Assembly: GCA_037446165.1 (NCBI GenBank)
Contig: JBBIJC010000050.1
Span: forward strand, 1-17,601
Source: Parasulfuritortus sp037446165
GTDB lineage: Bacteria > Pseudomonadota > Gammaproteobacteria > Burkholderiales > Thiobacillaceae
DNA length: 17,601 nt
Direction of reading: 5' to 3'
Shown one piece after another: positions 1-7,169 of the stretch. The notes under the pieces were generated by a model, which searched no databases, was not told the origin of the DNA, and saw only the letters and a list, made by a program, of their open reading frames with translations. Both the position numbers and the translations under genes were made by a program. The first letter of the stretch is position 1, and the number at the start of each line of letters is the position of its first letter.

Positions 1-82
1 CATAACTGCATTTCTGTGCCTGAGTCATGCGAATAGACCGGAACCATTGGCAACCGGCCTGCCCGGATTGCCATTCATTCCG

Positions 83-110
83 TTACCAGTTTCTGGAATA
101 AGGATAAAAT
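83..110 (+). promoter_or_regulatory. Possible sigma-70-like promoter for the PTS genes
   Basis: TTACCA at 83-88 and TAAAAT at 105-110 are separated by 16 bp, a passable -35/-10 pair placed 28 bp before the EIIA start. The -10 box overlaps a candidate Shine-Dalgarno and ATG of a short leader frame (109-138), so the promoter reading and the leader-peptide reading are mutually exclusive. The match is weak and rests on sequence only. Confidence 0.25.
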
Positions 111-138
111 GGCTCATCTCAATCAGCGCCTAACCTGA
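109..138 (+). CDS. Possible 9-codon leader peptide upstream of EIIA
   Basis: A short frame reads MAHLNQRLT. Its ATG at 109 is preceded by AAGGAT (100-105) at a usable Shine-Dalgarno distance. Its TGA (136-138) overlaps the EIIA ATG (138-140) as TGATG. The EIIA start itself has no visible Shine-Dalgarno, so translation could be delivered by termination-reinitiation from this frame. It is very short and could be chance. It also conflicts with the alternative that TAAAAT at 105-110 is a -10 box. Nothing in the peptide (no run of one amino acid) suggests classical attenuation. Confidence 0.3.
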   Translation: MAHLNQRLT

Positions 139-539
139 TGATCGGCTTATTGATCGCTGCCCATGGCAACTTGGGCGAAAGTCTCATCCAGTCCGCCACT
201 TATGTTCTCGGCCAACGTCCGGAAGGGCTGCAGGCTATCGACCTGATGGCCTACCCGGATACCGATACCATGCTGGCCGTCGCGCGCGGCCAGATTGTCG
301 CGATTGATTCCGGCAACGGCGTACTGGTTCTGACCGACGTCTACGGCGCCACACCCTGCAATACCATCTGCAAGCTGATTCGCCCGGGCAAGGTCGAGGC
401 CGTGGCCGGGGTCAATCTGCCCATGGTGCTCAAGGTCCTCACCTACCGCAACGAAGCCATCAATCTCCTCGCCGACCGCGCCGCCAGCGGGGGCCAGGCC
501 GGAATTTTCCACGTACGGTTTGACCACTGCGATGCTTGA
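138..539 (+). CDS. PTS EIIA component, mannose/fructose family, 133 aa
   Basis: Cytoplasmic phosphocarrier of the mannose-family IIA fold, which accepts phosphate from HPr on an N-terminal histidine. The start MIGLLIAAHGNLGESL carries the expected phospho-histidine as His9 directly after the first beta strand. The length of 133 residues fits a stand-alone IIA domain. No IIB, IIC or IID permease gene lies in the window. In betaproteobacteria such orphan EIIA-HPr-EI sets are thought to act in regulation rather than sugar uptake, which is family knowledge and not shown here. The ATG at 138 overlaps the stop of a possible leader frame and lacks its own clear ribosome site. The stop overlaps the start of the HPr gene by 8 bp, so the two are probably translationally coupled. 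Confidence 0.9.
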   Translation: MIGLLIAAHGNLGESLIQSATYVLGQRPEGLQAIDLMAYPDTDTMLAVARGQIVAIDSGNGVLVLTDVYGATPCNTICKLIRPGKVEAVAGVNLPMVLKVLTYRNEAINLLADRAASGGQAGIFHVRFDHCDA

Positions 540-801
540 ACGAGAAGTCCTGATCATCAACAAGCTCGGCCTGCATGCCCGCGCATCGGCCAAGCTGACC
601 CAGACCGCCGCCCGCTTCAGGTCCGAGGTGTGGATCGCCCGCAATGGCCGCCGGGTCAATGGCAAGAGCATCATGGGCGTCATGATGCTGGCCGCGGCCA
701 AGGGCACCAGCATCACGGTCGACACCGAAGGCGACGACGAGGAAGACGCGATGAAGGCCATCGTCGCACTGATCGAGGACAAGTTCGGGGAAGAGGAGTG
801 A
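532..801 (+). CDS. ptsH: Phosphocarrier protein HPr, 89 aa
   Basis: Small histidine phosphocarrier between enzyme I and EIIA. The ATG at 532 is chosen over an upstream TTG (520) because it places the catalytic histidine at His15 (GLHARAS) and the regulatory serine at Ser46 (NGKSIMG), the canonical HPr numbering, with 89 residues being the usual length. Ser46 is the site used by HPr kinase/phosphorylase (HprK) in organisms that have it. HprK is not in the window, so regulation by it is inferred. The start overlaps the end of the EIIA gene (ATGCTTGA shared), with no independent Shine-Dalgarno visible. The stop overlaps the GTG start of enzyme I. It is clearly the middle gene of a three-gene unit. 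Confidence 0.95.
   Translation: MLEREVLIINKLGLHARASAKLTQTAARFRSEVWIARNGRRVNGKSIMGVMMLAAAKGTSITVDTEGDDEEDAMKAIVALIEDKFGEEE
787..797 (+). promoter_or_regulatory. Ribosome binding site for enzyme I GTG start
   Basis: A purine-rich GGGGAAGAGGA tract inside the last HPr codons ends directly before GTG (798-800). It supports the GTG at 798 as the true enzyme I start rather than a far-upstream in-frame codon inside HPr. Confidence 0.6.
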
Positions 802-2522
802 CGATCTCCCTGCACGGCATCGGCATCTCCGGCGGATATGCCATCGGGCGGGCGCAACTGTATTCGCATGATCGACTGGAAGTGCCGCATTACGTGCTGC
901 GCAAGGTCGATATCAAGTCAGAGGTGGAGCGCTTTGACGCCGCAGTGGCCGAGGCGCGGGCCGAGTGCGAGCACCTGCGCGACCATATTCCCGAAGGCGC
1001 GCCGTCCGAGCTGGCCGCCTTTCTCGATCTGCATGCCATGATTCTGGACGACGCCATGTTGTCCCAAGTACCCAAGGATCTGATCCGCACCACCTCCTGC
1101 AACGCCGAATGGGCACTGGCTCAACAGACCGAGGCCTTGCTGGCCCAGTTCGACAGCATCGAGGATGTCTATTTCCGCGAGCGTCGTCAGGATGTGAAGC
1201 AGGTCGCGGACAAGGTGCTCAAGGCCCTGCTCGGCCATCCCGGCCATGCCCCGGTGAAGGTCTCGGACGAACCGACCGTGCTGGTTGCGCACGACCTGTC
1301 GCCCAGCGACATGGTGATCTTCAAGCGCCACAGCTATGCCGGCTTCATCACCGACCTGGGCGGCACCACCTCGCACACCGCCATTCTGGCGCGCAGCCTC
1401 AACATCTCCTCGGTCATGGCCTTGCACAATGCCCGCGCCCTGATCCAGGAAGGCGATGTATTGATTGTGGATGGCATCGCCGGGGTGGTCATCGTCAACC
1501 CGGACGAACTGATCCTCGAGGAATACCAGCTCCGCCAGAATCAGTGGCGGCTGGAGCAGCAGAAGCTGAAGCGGCTGAAATCCAGCCCCTCGGCCACGCT
1601 GGACGGCGATACGGTGGAGTTGCTGGGCAATATCGACCTGCCGCAGGACGTAAGCGAAGCCCAGGAGGAGAATGCCGCCGGGATCGGCCTGTTCCGCAGC
1701 GAGTTCCTGTTCATGAACCGGCCCGACCTGCCGTCCGAGGACGAGCAGTTCGAAGCCTACCGCCACGTGGCCATAGCGATGAAAGGCAAGCCGGTCGTGA
1801 TCCGCACCCTGGACGTGGGCGCGGACAAGTCATTGGCCTGGCTGCCCGATGTCAGCGTGAATCCCGCGCTGGGCCTGCGCGCCATCCGCCTGTGCCTGGC
1901 CGAGCCGCGAATTTTCATTGCCCAGGTCCGTGCCATCCTGCGCGCCAGCCAGTATGGCCAGATGCGGATTCTGATCCCCATGCTGGCCAGCCTGCACGAA
2001 CTGGACCAGGCCCTGGACCTGATCTCTCAGGCCAAGGCGGAGCTGGCGCGAGAGGGACAGCCATTCAATCCCGGCATCCCCATCGGCGGCATGATCGAGA
2101 TCCCCGCTGCCGCGCTGGCAGCGGAATGGTTCGCCAAGAAACTGGACTTCCTGTCCATCGGCACCAACGACCTGATTCAGTACACCCTTGCCATCGACCG
2201 CACCGATGACGCCGTGGCCCACCTGTACGACCCGCTCCACCCGGCCGTGCTTCAGCTGGTGGCCCACACCCTCAAGGTCGGGCACCGGCTCAAGCGTCCG
2301 GTCTCGGTCTGCGGCGAGATGGCGGGCGATCCGAAACTGACCCGCTTGCTGCTGGGTATGGGCTTGCGCAGTTTCTCCATGCATCCGGCCCATCTGATGG
2401 CGGTCAAACAGCAGGTCATGCACAGTCATGTTTCCAGCCTGACGCCGATGGTGGCCAAGTTGCTGAGGGCCGGCCGGCCGGAACGCATCCAGGCCTATCT
2501 GGAACGGATCAACGAGCTGTAG
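798..2522 (+). CDS. ptsI: PTS enzyme I (phosphoenolpyruvate-protein phosphotransferase), 574 aa
   Basis: Takes phosphate from phosphoenolpyruvate and passes it to HPr His15. The GTG start at 798 forms a GTGA overlap with the HPr stop and gives 574 residues beginning TISLHGIGIS, matching the family length of about 575. An N-terminal HPr-binding helical region is followed by the phosphohistidine loop GGTTSHTAIL with the active histidine at about His193. The C-terminal PEP-binding barrel carries RSEFLFMNR, SIGTNDLIQYTLAIDR and the catalytic cysteine in VCGEMAGDP (about Cys505). All key residues are present. It is the last gene of the PTS unit and converges with the chemotaxis operon. Only 46 bp separate the two stops and no strong terminator hairpin is visible there. 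Confidence 0.97.
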   Translation: MTISLHGIGISGGYAIGRAQLYSHDRLEVPHYVLRKVDIKSEVERFDAAVAEARAECEHLRDHIPEGAPSELAAFLDLHAMILDDAMLSQVPKDLIRTTSCNAEWALAQQTEALLAQFDSIEDVYFRERRQDVKQVADKVLKALLGHPGHAPVKVSDEPTVLVAHDLSPSDMVIFKRHSYAGFITDLGGTTSHTAILARSLNISSVMALHNARALIQEGDVLIVDGIAGVVIVNPDELILEEYQLRQNQWRLEQQKLKRLKSSPSATLDGDTVELLGNIDLPQDVSEAQEENAAGIGLFRSEFLFMNRPDLPSEDEQFEAYRHVAIAMKGKPVVIRTLDVGADKSLAWLPDVSVNPALGLRAIRLCLAEPRIFIAQVRAILRASQYGQMRILIPMLASLHELDQALDLISQAKAELAREGQPFNPGIPIGGMIEIPAAALAAEWFAKKLDFLSIGTNDLIQYTLAIDRTDDAVAHLYDPLHPAVLQLVAHTLKVGHRLKRPVSVCGEMAGDPKLTRLLLGMGLRSFSMHPAHLMAVKQQVMHSHVSSLTPMVAKLLRAGRPERIQAYLERINEL

Positions 2523-2568
2523 CAGACCGGAGCCGGCCAAGTCGACGCCCGATGGCCAAGACAGGATT

Positions 2569-4263
2569 TCACATCAGGTAGCGGGCTGAAACCGCATTGC
2601 CCTCGCCGAGATAATTCACTTCAGCACACAGACTCCTGACCAGCAGGACGCCCCGACCATGGGTCTGAGGTTGTTCCAGCCCCTCGTCGAGCAGCAGGTC
2701 GAGCGCGGCATAGTCAAAGCCTTTGCCGCTGTCCTCCATGCGGATATCCAGCGCCGGCCGGTCGCCCAGCTGGTGGAGATGGAAGCTCATGTCGATACGC
2801 GCCTCGGTCAGGGATTCCAGCTTGAGCTGCCGCTCATCGAGATAACGCTCGAAGCCCCCCGCCATGTTTTTCAGGCGGGAGTCGAGACCGAGCACGCCAT
2901 GATCCAGGGCGTTGTTGAACAGTTCGGACAGGATGAGGAACAGCTGACCCTGATGGGGTTTCAGTATCCGGATCTGGTTGATGAAGCCGAGCACGGCTGG
3001 AACGATATCCATCTCCCGCAGTTCGGATGCGCCCCAGCTCAGTTCCAGGCGCCATTCCGAGACCTGGGCTTCGGTCAGGCTGGCTGCGCCCTGGGCCAAG
3101 CGGATTTCCTGGCGACGCTCGATCGGCACCTGGATCACGATGCTCGACAGATCGTCATGTTCGGTCCGGCCCGCCAGATGGCGGAGCACCGCCTCCTCCA
3201 GCAGGTCAAGCCGCCTGCCCTTGGGCGATGAACCGAGTACAGTCTCCAGGCCATGCTGGCTCAGGGCCTGGCCCGCGGCATTTTCAGCCTCGATGATGCC
3301 ATCGGAAAACAGCACCAATTCGCCTGGTTGCTGGTAATTGACCGTTTCGGTCGCATTGCTGAACAGCTCGGGCGGCATGATGCCCAGCGGCGGATGGCGC
3401 GAAGGCCAGCGCATCGACACGGAGCCGCCGTCCTCCAGAAAAAGTGCGTCCGGGATGCCGCCATTCCATATCTCGATGGTCTGGTTGCGGGTGTCGACGG
3501 CGGCCAGGCAGGCGGCCACGAAGCGTTCGATGGGCAGGAAGGACTTCAGCTTGCGATTGAGTTCCTCGGCAATGGTGCTGATCGGGAAGCCCTTGGCGGC
3601 CATGCCGTAGAAAACCTGGGTCAGGGGCAAGGCGGTGAGGGCCGAAACCAGGCCGTGTCCGGCGGCATCGGCGAGCATCACATAGAGGACGTCACCCGGA
3701 CCCCGTGCGGCGCACACCAGATCGCCGCTGAAGGTCTCGGCCGGGATGTTCAGCCATTGCAGCATGGGGTCGCTGAGTCCCTTGGCATCGAGCAGGCGGC
3801 TGACCACGTGCTGACCGAGCTTGCTCTGCAACTCGGCCTCTTCACGCCAGGTGCTCAGCTCCCTGGTGTATCCGTACGCCTCGCTCTGGAGCGACAGGAC
3901 CCGCTCATAGCTTCGGATCTTGGCCTGGACCAGCTCCAGGCTGGCCGGCTTGGCCAGATAGTCGTCGCCGCCCGCCTCCAGGCACAGCACGATGTCGCCG
4001 GTCGAACCCAGGGAGGAATGAAAGATGATCGGCACCCAGCGCTGGCTGGGCAGGCTGCGGATCTTCCGCACCGCCTCGATGCCATTCATCCGGGGCATCA
4101 TGATGTCGATGAAAACCAGATCCGGGTCGGTGGCCTGATAGGTTTCCACCGCCTCCGCCCCGTCCTGCGCGATGACCACATCATGGCCCAGCTGGTGGGC
4201 CGCCGCCTCGAGCAGCTTGACGTTGGTCAGGGCGTCATCGGCGATCAGTATTTTCAGGTGCAT
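2569..4263 (-). CDS. Receiver-PP2C phosphatase-HATPase response regulator (HsbR/CrsR type), 564 aa
   Basis: Three-domain regulator of a partner-switching system. Residues 1-120 form a receiver with Asp9/Asp10, phospho-acceptor Asp53 (FIDIMMP), Ser83/Ser84 and Lys105. Residues about 170-380 are a SpoIIE/PP2C phosphatase with metal-binding acidic residues in SGDL (Asp181), DAAGHG (Asp199), FSDG (Asp321) and HDD (Asp370/371). The C-terminal part is a GHKL ATPase of the RsbW/SpoIIAB type, with N box ELFNNALDHG (about 446-456), DSGKGF (511-516) and GRGV (536-539). This is the order found in Pseudomonas HsbR and Shewanella CrsR. The likely role is to dephosphorylate or phosphorylate the STAS partner encoded just upstream (27-bp gap), depending on receiver phosphorylation, and so control a sigma or anti-sigma factor. 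It is the last gene of the chemotaxis operon. No clear Shine-Dalgarno was seen before its ATG. Confidence 0.88.
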   Translation of the reverse strand: MHLKILIADDALTNVKLLEAAAHQLGHDVVIAQDGAEAVETYQATDPDLVFIDIMMPRMNGIEAVRKIRSLPSQRWVPIIFHSSLGSTGDIVLCLEAGGDDYLAKPASLELVQAKIRSYERVLSLQSEAYGYTRELSTWREEAELQSKLGQHVVSRLLDAKGLSDPMLQWLNIPAETFSGDLVCAARGPGDVLYVMLADAAGHGLVSALTALPLTQVFYGMAAKGFPISTIAEELNRKLKSFLPIERFVAACLAAVDTRNQTIEIWNGGIPDALFLEDGGSVSMRWPSRHPPLGIMPPELFSNATETVNYQQPGELVLFSDGIIEAENAAGQALSQHGLETVLGSSPKGRRLDLLEEAVLRHLAGRTEHDDLSSIVIQVPIERRQEIRLAQGAASLTEAQVSEWRLELSWGASELREMDIVPAVLGFINQIRILKPHQGQLFLILSELFNNALDHGVLGLDSRLKNMAGGFERYLDERQLKLESLTEARIDMSFHLHQLGDRPALDIRMEDSGKGFDYAALDLLLDEGLEQPQTHGRGVLLVRSLCAEVNYLGEGNAVSARYLM

Positions 4264-4290
4264 GGTTCGGCGGCAGACGGCAAGAAACGG

Positions 4291-4596
4291 TTATTGAATC
4301 GTGAACAGCTTGCCGAAATTGGCAATTTCCATCACCTGCTTGACCGATCCCGTGAGATTGGCCAGCTTGACCTTCTTGCCCACCGCCTCGGCCTTCTCGC
4401 GCAGCAGGAGCAGCATGCCGAGCGCGGACGAATCCAGGTAATCGACCAGACGGAAATCGAGCACGATTTCGCGCACTTCGGCCTTGGCCAGCACGGCCTC
4501 GTAGGCGGTCCGGAAATCCCGGTGCGAATGAAAGTCGAAGCGCCCTTCGAGGCTTAGCCATGAGGCGCTGCCATCCATTTTTTCCTTGATCAGCAT
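4291..4596 (-). CDS. STAS-domain anti-sigma factor antagonist (HsbA/CrsA/SpoIIAA type), 101 aa
   Basis: A single STAS domain covers the protein. The loop LVDYLDSSALGML holds the expected phosphorylatable serine (Ser57 by analogy with SpoIIAA Ser58; Ser56 is the alternative). The ATG at 4596 is preceded by GGAGAA at a normal distance. It sits between cheB and the receiver-phosphatase-kinase gene, which carries both the kinase and the phosphatase domain expected to act on it. In Pseudomonas aeruginosa the equivalent HsbA binds the anti-sigma-28 factor FlgM, and in Shewanella CrsA pairs with a CrsR that binds RpoS. Which target applies here cannot be read from the sequence. It is shorter than Pseudomonas HsbA as I recall it, and lacks any extra domain. 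Confidence 0.88.
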   Translation of the reverse strand: MLIKEKMDGSASWLSLEGRFDFHSHRDFRTAYEAVLAKAEVREIVLDFRLVDYLDSSALGMLLLLREKAEAVGKKVKLANLTGSVKQVMEIANFGKLFTIQ

Positions 4597-4644
4597 TTGG
4601 TGTTCTCCATGAGTGGACTATCGATTGGGTAGCAGGTTAGGCGA

Positions 4645-5685
4645 TTATTTCAGGTGTTCCAGGATATGCGCGGCGATATTGTTCAGGGCGACGATTTCCC
4701 GTGCCGCGCCCAGTTCGATGGCCGCCCTGGGCATGCCGTAGACCACGCAACTGGCCTCGTCCTGGGCGATGGTGCAGGCGCCCGCCTGGCGCATCGCCAG
4801 CATGCCGGCGGCACCATCCCTGCCCATGCCGGTCAGCATCACGGCGCAGGCGTTCTGGCCGACCACCTCGGCGGCGCTGTTGAACAGCACATCGACCGAG
4901 GGCCGGTGCCGGTTGACCGGGTCGGCCTTGGACAGCTCGGTGTAGTAATAGGCCCCGCTTTTGCGGACCCGCAGGTGGGAATGGCCAGGCGCCAGGTAGG
5001 CATGGCCGGGCACGATGCGCTCGTTGTCCTCGGCCTCCTTGACGGTCAGGGCGGACAGGCCGTTCAGTCGCGCAGCGAAGGACTTGGTGAACGATTCCGG
5101 CATGTGCTGGGTCATCAGGATCGCCGGCGAATTGGCCGGCATCCGGCTCAGGACTTCCTTCAGCGCTTCGGTGCCGCCGGTCGACGAGCCGATGAAGACG
5201 ATCTTTTCAGTGGTCGACAGGATATGGCCGGCCAGCGGCTTCGGCGCATTGGCACTGGCCTCGCCCAGGCGATTGCGCCGGATCCGGGCGCGCGCGGCGG
5301 CGCGGATCTTGTCGCCGATTTCATGTTCCAGATCGGCCATGCCCTCGCTCACGCCCAGCTTTGGCTTGGAGATGAAATCGACCGCGCCCAGCTCCAGCGC
5401 CTTGAGGGTGACATCGGAGCCAGTCTCGGTCAGGGTGGACACCATGACCACCGGCGTGGGCCGCAGGCGCATCAGCTTTTCCAGGAACTCCAGGCCGTTC
5501 ATGCGCGGCATTTCCACATCCAGGGTGATCACGTCCGGGTTGGTCTGCTTGATCAGCTCGCGCGCGGCGATCGGGTCGGGGGCGGCGCCGACCACCTCCA
5601 TATCCGGCTGGCTGTTGACGATCTGGGTCATCAGGCTGCGGATCAGGGCGGAGTCATCGACGATCAGTACTTTGAGTTTCGGCAT
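4645..5685 (-). CDS. cheB: Chemotaxis response regulator protein-glutamate methylesterase CheB, 346 aa
   Basis: Removes methyl groups from receptor glutamates, and deamidates glutamines in some species, once its receiver is phosphorylated by CheA. The receiver spans about 1-125 with Asp10/Asp11 and phospho-acceptor Asp56 (TLDVEMPRMNG). The C-terminal esterase has the catalytic triad Ser168 (IGSSTGGT), His194 (TQHMP) and Asp290 (GMGRDG). The spacings (26 and 122 residues) match enterobacterial CheB exactly. The ATG at 5685 (MPKLKVLIVDDSA) is preferred over a GTG at 5715, which would add ten residues and run into cheD. It lies 10 bp after cheD with no strong Shine-Dalgarno, so coupling is likely. 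The receptors it would act on end in DWEEF and DWQEF tethering pentapeptides. Confidence 0.96.
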   Translation of the reverse strand: MPKLKVLIVDDSALIRSLMTQIVNSQPDMEVVGAAPDPIAARELIKQTNPDVITLDVEMPRMNGLEFLEKLMRLRPTPVVMVSTLTETGSDVTLKALELGAVDFISKPKLGVSEGMADLEHEIGDKIRAAARARIRRNRLGEASANAPKPLAGHILSTTEKIVFIGSSTGGTEALKEVLSRMPANSPAILMTQHMPESFTKSFAARLNGLSALTVKEAEDNERIVPGHAYLAPGHSHLRVRKSGAYYYTELSKADPVNRHRPSVDVLFNSAAEVVGQNACAVMLTGMGRDGAAGMLAMRQAGACTIAQDEASCVVYGMPRAAIELGAAREIVALNNIAAHILEHLK

Positions 5686-5695
5686 GGTTCTACGA

Positions 5696-6304
5696 TCAGG
5701 TAAACAGTTCCACATCCCCGGCGATATCCGAGGTCCTCAGCCGGCTGCCATATTCTTCCTCGCGCCGGACGATGGTGTCGTTATGGGCCTGCTTCAGCTT
5801 CTTGACCAGGACCCGGCCGGTAGCCGGGAAGTAATAGAGCTTGCGCGGATAGATGTCCATCAGGTCGTGCGCGACCAGGTGGATACGTTCCCGCTTCAGG
5901 TATTCCAGCACGAACCGGCTGTTGCGTTCACCCACATTATGCAGGTTGGGCGCGCGCATCACCGCGCCACCGCCGAAGGCCTTGGCCTCCAGCCGGTGGC
6001 GGGCCGCGCCCAGCTTGGTCAGCTGGTTGATCAGGACTTCCATGGCATAGCTGCCATAACGGGCTGAACTGGACACCGGGTCGAGCGGGTCACCCTCGGG
6101 CAGCATGAAATGGTTCATGCCGCCGACGCCGGCGCCATGGTCGCGCAGGCAGACCGACACGCAAGAACCCAGCACCGTGACCAGCATCATGTCCCGGCCG
6201 GTGACGTAATACTCGCCGGGCAGGATCTTGGCCGCCTCGATCCCGAAATGGCGATCGAAATAATGATTGGGCGCGAGGACTTCCTCGAAGCCATGAACGG
6301 TCAC
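5696..6304 (-). CDS. cheD: Chemoreceptor glutamine deamidase CheD, 202 aa, with C-terminal GDVELFT tail
   Basis: Converts receptor glutamines to methylatable glutamates. The catalytic pair Cys48 (VLGSCVSVCL) and His65 (GGMNHFMLP), 17 residues apart, matches known CheD enzymes, and ARYGSYAME follows as in the family. The GTG start at 6304 forms a GTGA overlap with the cheR stop and is preceded by AGGGAAG. Beyond the conserved core (ending near residue 165) is a basic/acidic tail closing in GDVELFT. That ending is nearly the same as the last six residues (GDIELF) of the MCP-like protein at the start of this operon. This suggests a shared docking partner, CheY being the leading guess. No cheC is seen, so a CheC-CheD adaptation loop is not supported here. 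Confidence 0.94.
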   Translation of the reverse strand: MTVHGFEEVLAPNHYFDRHFGIEAAKILPGEYYVTGRDMMLVTVLGSCVSVCLRDHGAGVGGMNHFMLPEGDPLDPVSSSARYGSYAMEVLINQLTKLGAARHRLEAKAFGGGAVMRAPNLHNVGERNSRFVLEYLKRERIHLVAHDLMDIYPRKLYYFPATGRVLVKKLKQAHNDTIVRREEEYGSRLRTSDIAGDVELFT

Positions 6305-7155
6305 ACGCGCTTCCCTGTCTGCGGCGCCTCGGCATGCTCATAGACGGTCTGGCCGCGCAGCCGGAACAATTCGGCGGCATGGTAAAGCGCTTCGGAATGA
6401 CCCATGAACAGCAGGCCATCGGGCTTCAGCAAGGGCTTCATCCGGGTCAGGATCTTGTGCTGAGTCGGCTTGTCGAAATAGATCATCACGTTGCGGCAGA
6501 AGATGGCATCCAGCGGCTGCCGGATCGGCCAGCTCGGGGCCAGCAGGTTGAGCTGAAAGAAATCCACCATGGCGCGCAGTTCGGGCCGGACCTTGGCGAA
6601 GCCGACGCGTTCCCCGGTGCCCTTGAGAAAGAACCGCTGCTGCTGGTCGGCGGTCAGCTTTTTCAGCCGGTCGATCGGATAGACCCCGTCCTGGCATTTC
6701 TTCAGCACGTTGGTATCCAGGTCAGAGGCGATGACCTTGACCGGGGCATTGAAACCACCAAAGGCCTCGACCGCGGTCATCGCGATCGAGTAAGGCTCCT
6801 CGCCGGTGCTGGAGGCGGAACTCCAGACCGTCAGCGGACGATCATGGCGCTGCTTGAGAAAGTCCTTCAGGATGACGAAGTGATGGTTTTCCCGGAAGAA
6901 ATCGGTCAGGTTGGTGGTCAGTGAATTGACGAAGGCCTCCCATTCCGCCTCGTTGCCGGCCTTTACAAAGCTCAGGTATTCCTTGAACGACTTGATCCCG
7001 GTGGCGCGCAGGCGACGCGCCAGGCGACTGTAGACCATGTCCTCCTTGGCGTCAGACAAGGCGATCCCGGCATGGTCGTAGATCATCTTCCGGACGTCTT
7101 CGAAATCGCGCTGGGCGAAATGGAATTCCCGGTCGGCTCGGATGGCTTCGTTCAT
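6301..7155 (-). CDS. cheR: Chemotaxis protein methyltransferase CheR, 284 aa
   Basis: S-adenosylmethionine-dependent methylation of receptor glutamates. The N-terminal helical domain (about 10-80) ends in the conserved NLTDFFREN. The SAM-binding fold shows WSSASSTGEEPYSIAM (111-126), the acidic ASDLD (143-147), CRNVMIYFD (220-228) and a closing GLLFMGHSE. Length and motif order are typical. It sits 14 bp after the preceding receptor gene with only a weak Shine-Dalgarno, and overlaps cheD by four bases. The xWxxF tails on both large receptors in the operon are the kind bound by the CheR beta-subdomain. Confidence 0.96.
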   Translation of the reverse strand: MNEAIRADREFHFAQRDFEDVRKMIYDHAGIALSDAKEDMVYSRLARRLRATGIKSFKEYLSFVKAGNEAEWEAFVNSLTTNLTDFFRENHHFVILKDFLKQRHDRPLTVWSSASSTGEEPYSIAMTAVEAFGGFNAPVKVIASDLDTNVLKKCQDGVYPIDRLKKLTADQQQRFFLKGTGERVGFAKVRPELRAMVDFFQLNLLAPSWPIRQPLDAIFCRNVMIYFDKPTQHKILTRMKPLLKPDGLLFMGHSEALYHAAELFRLRGQTVYEHAEAPQTGKRV

Positions 7156-7169
7156 CGTGTCCCGATCAT

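Noticed and set aside
1..108. End or start of another gene at the left edge
   Set aside because: One frame stops at 36 and another runs open to 130, but neither resembles a known protein and no ribosome site or domain is visible.
630..797. N-terminal extension of enzyme I by 56 codons
   Set aside because: It would overlap HPr; the translation is His/Arg-rich junk, and GTG at 798 gives the family length with a good ribosome site.
965..2209. 414-codon frame within enzyme I in another + strand frame
   Set aside because: Arginine/proline-rich out-of-frame translation of ptsI, which has every catalytic motif.
2523..2568. Bidirectional terminator between ptsI and the phosphatase gene
   Set aside because: Only a 4-bp GGCC self-pairing and direct copies of ggccaag were found; no stable hairpin or T tract on either strand.
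3253..4557. 434-codon open frame on the + strand opposite the phosphatase and STAS genes
   Set aside because: It lies antisense to two genes with full catalytic motifs, has no recognisable domain and is the kind of open frame expected in GC-rich coding DNA.
4597..4644. Second FliA-type promoter before the STAS gene (AATCGATAG resembling a -10)
   Set aside because: No matching TAAA-type -35 at 11 bp; the -10 similarity alone is too weak.
5686..5715. Ten-residue N-terminal extension of CheB
   Set aside because: It runs into the cheD coding end and precedes the receiver by non-conserved residues; ATG at 5685 gives a standard start.
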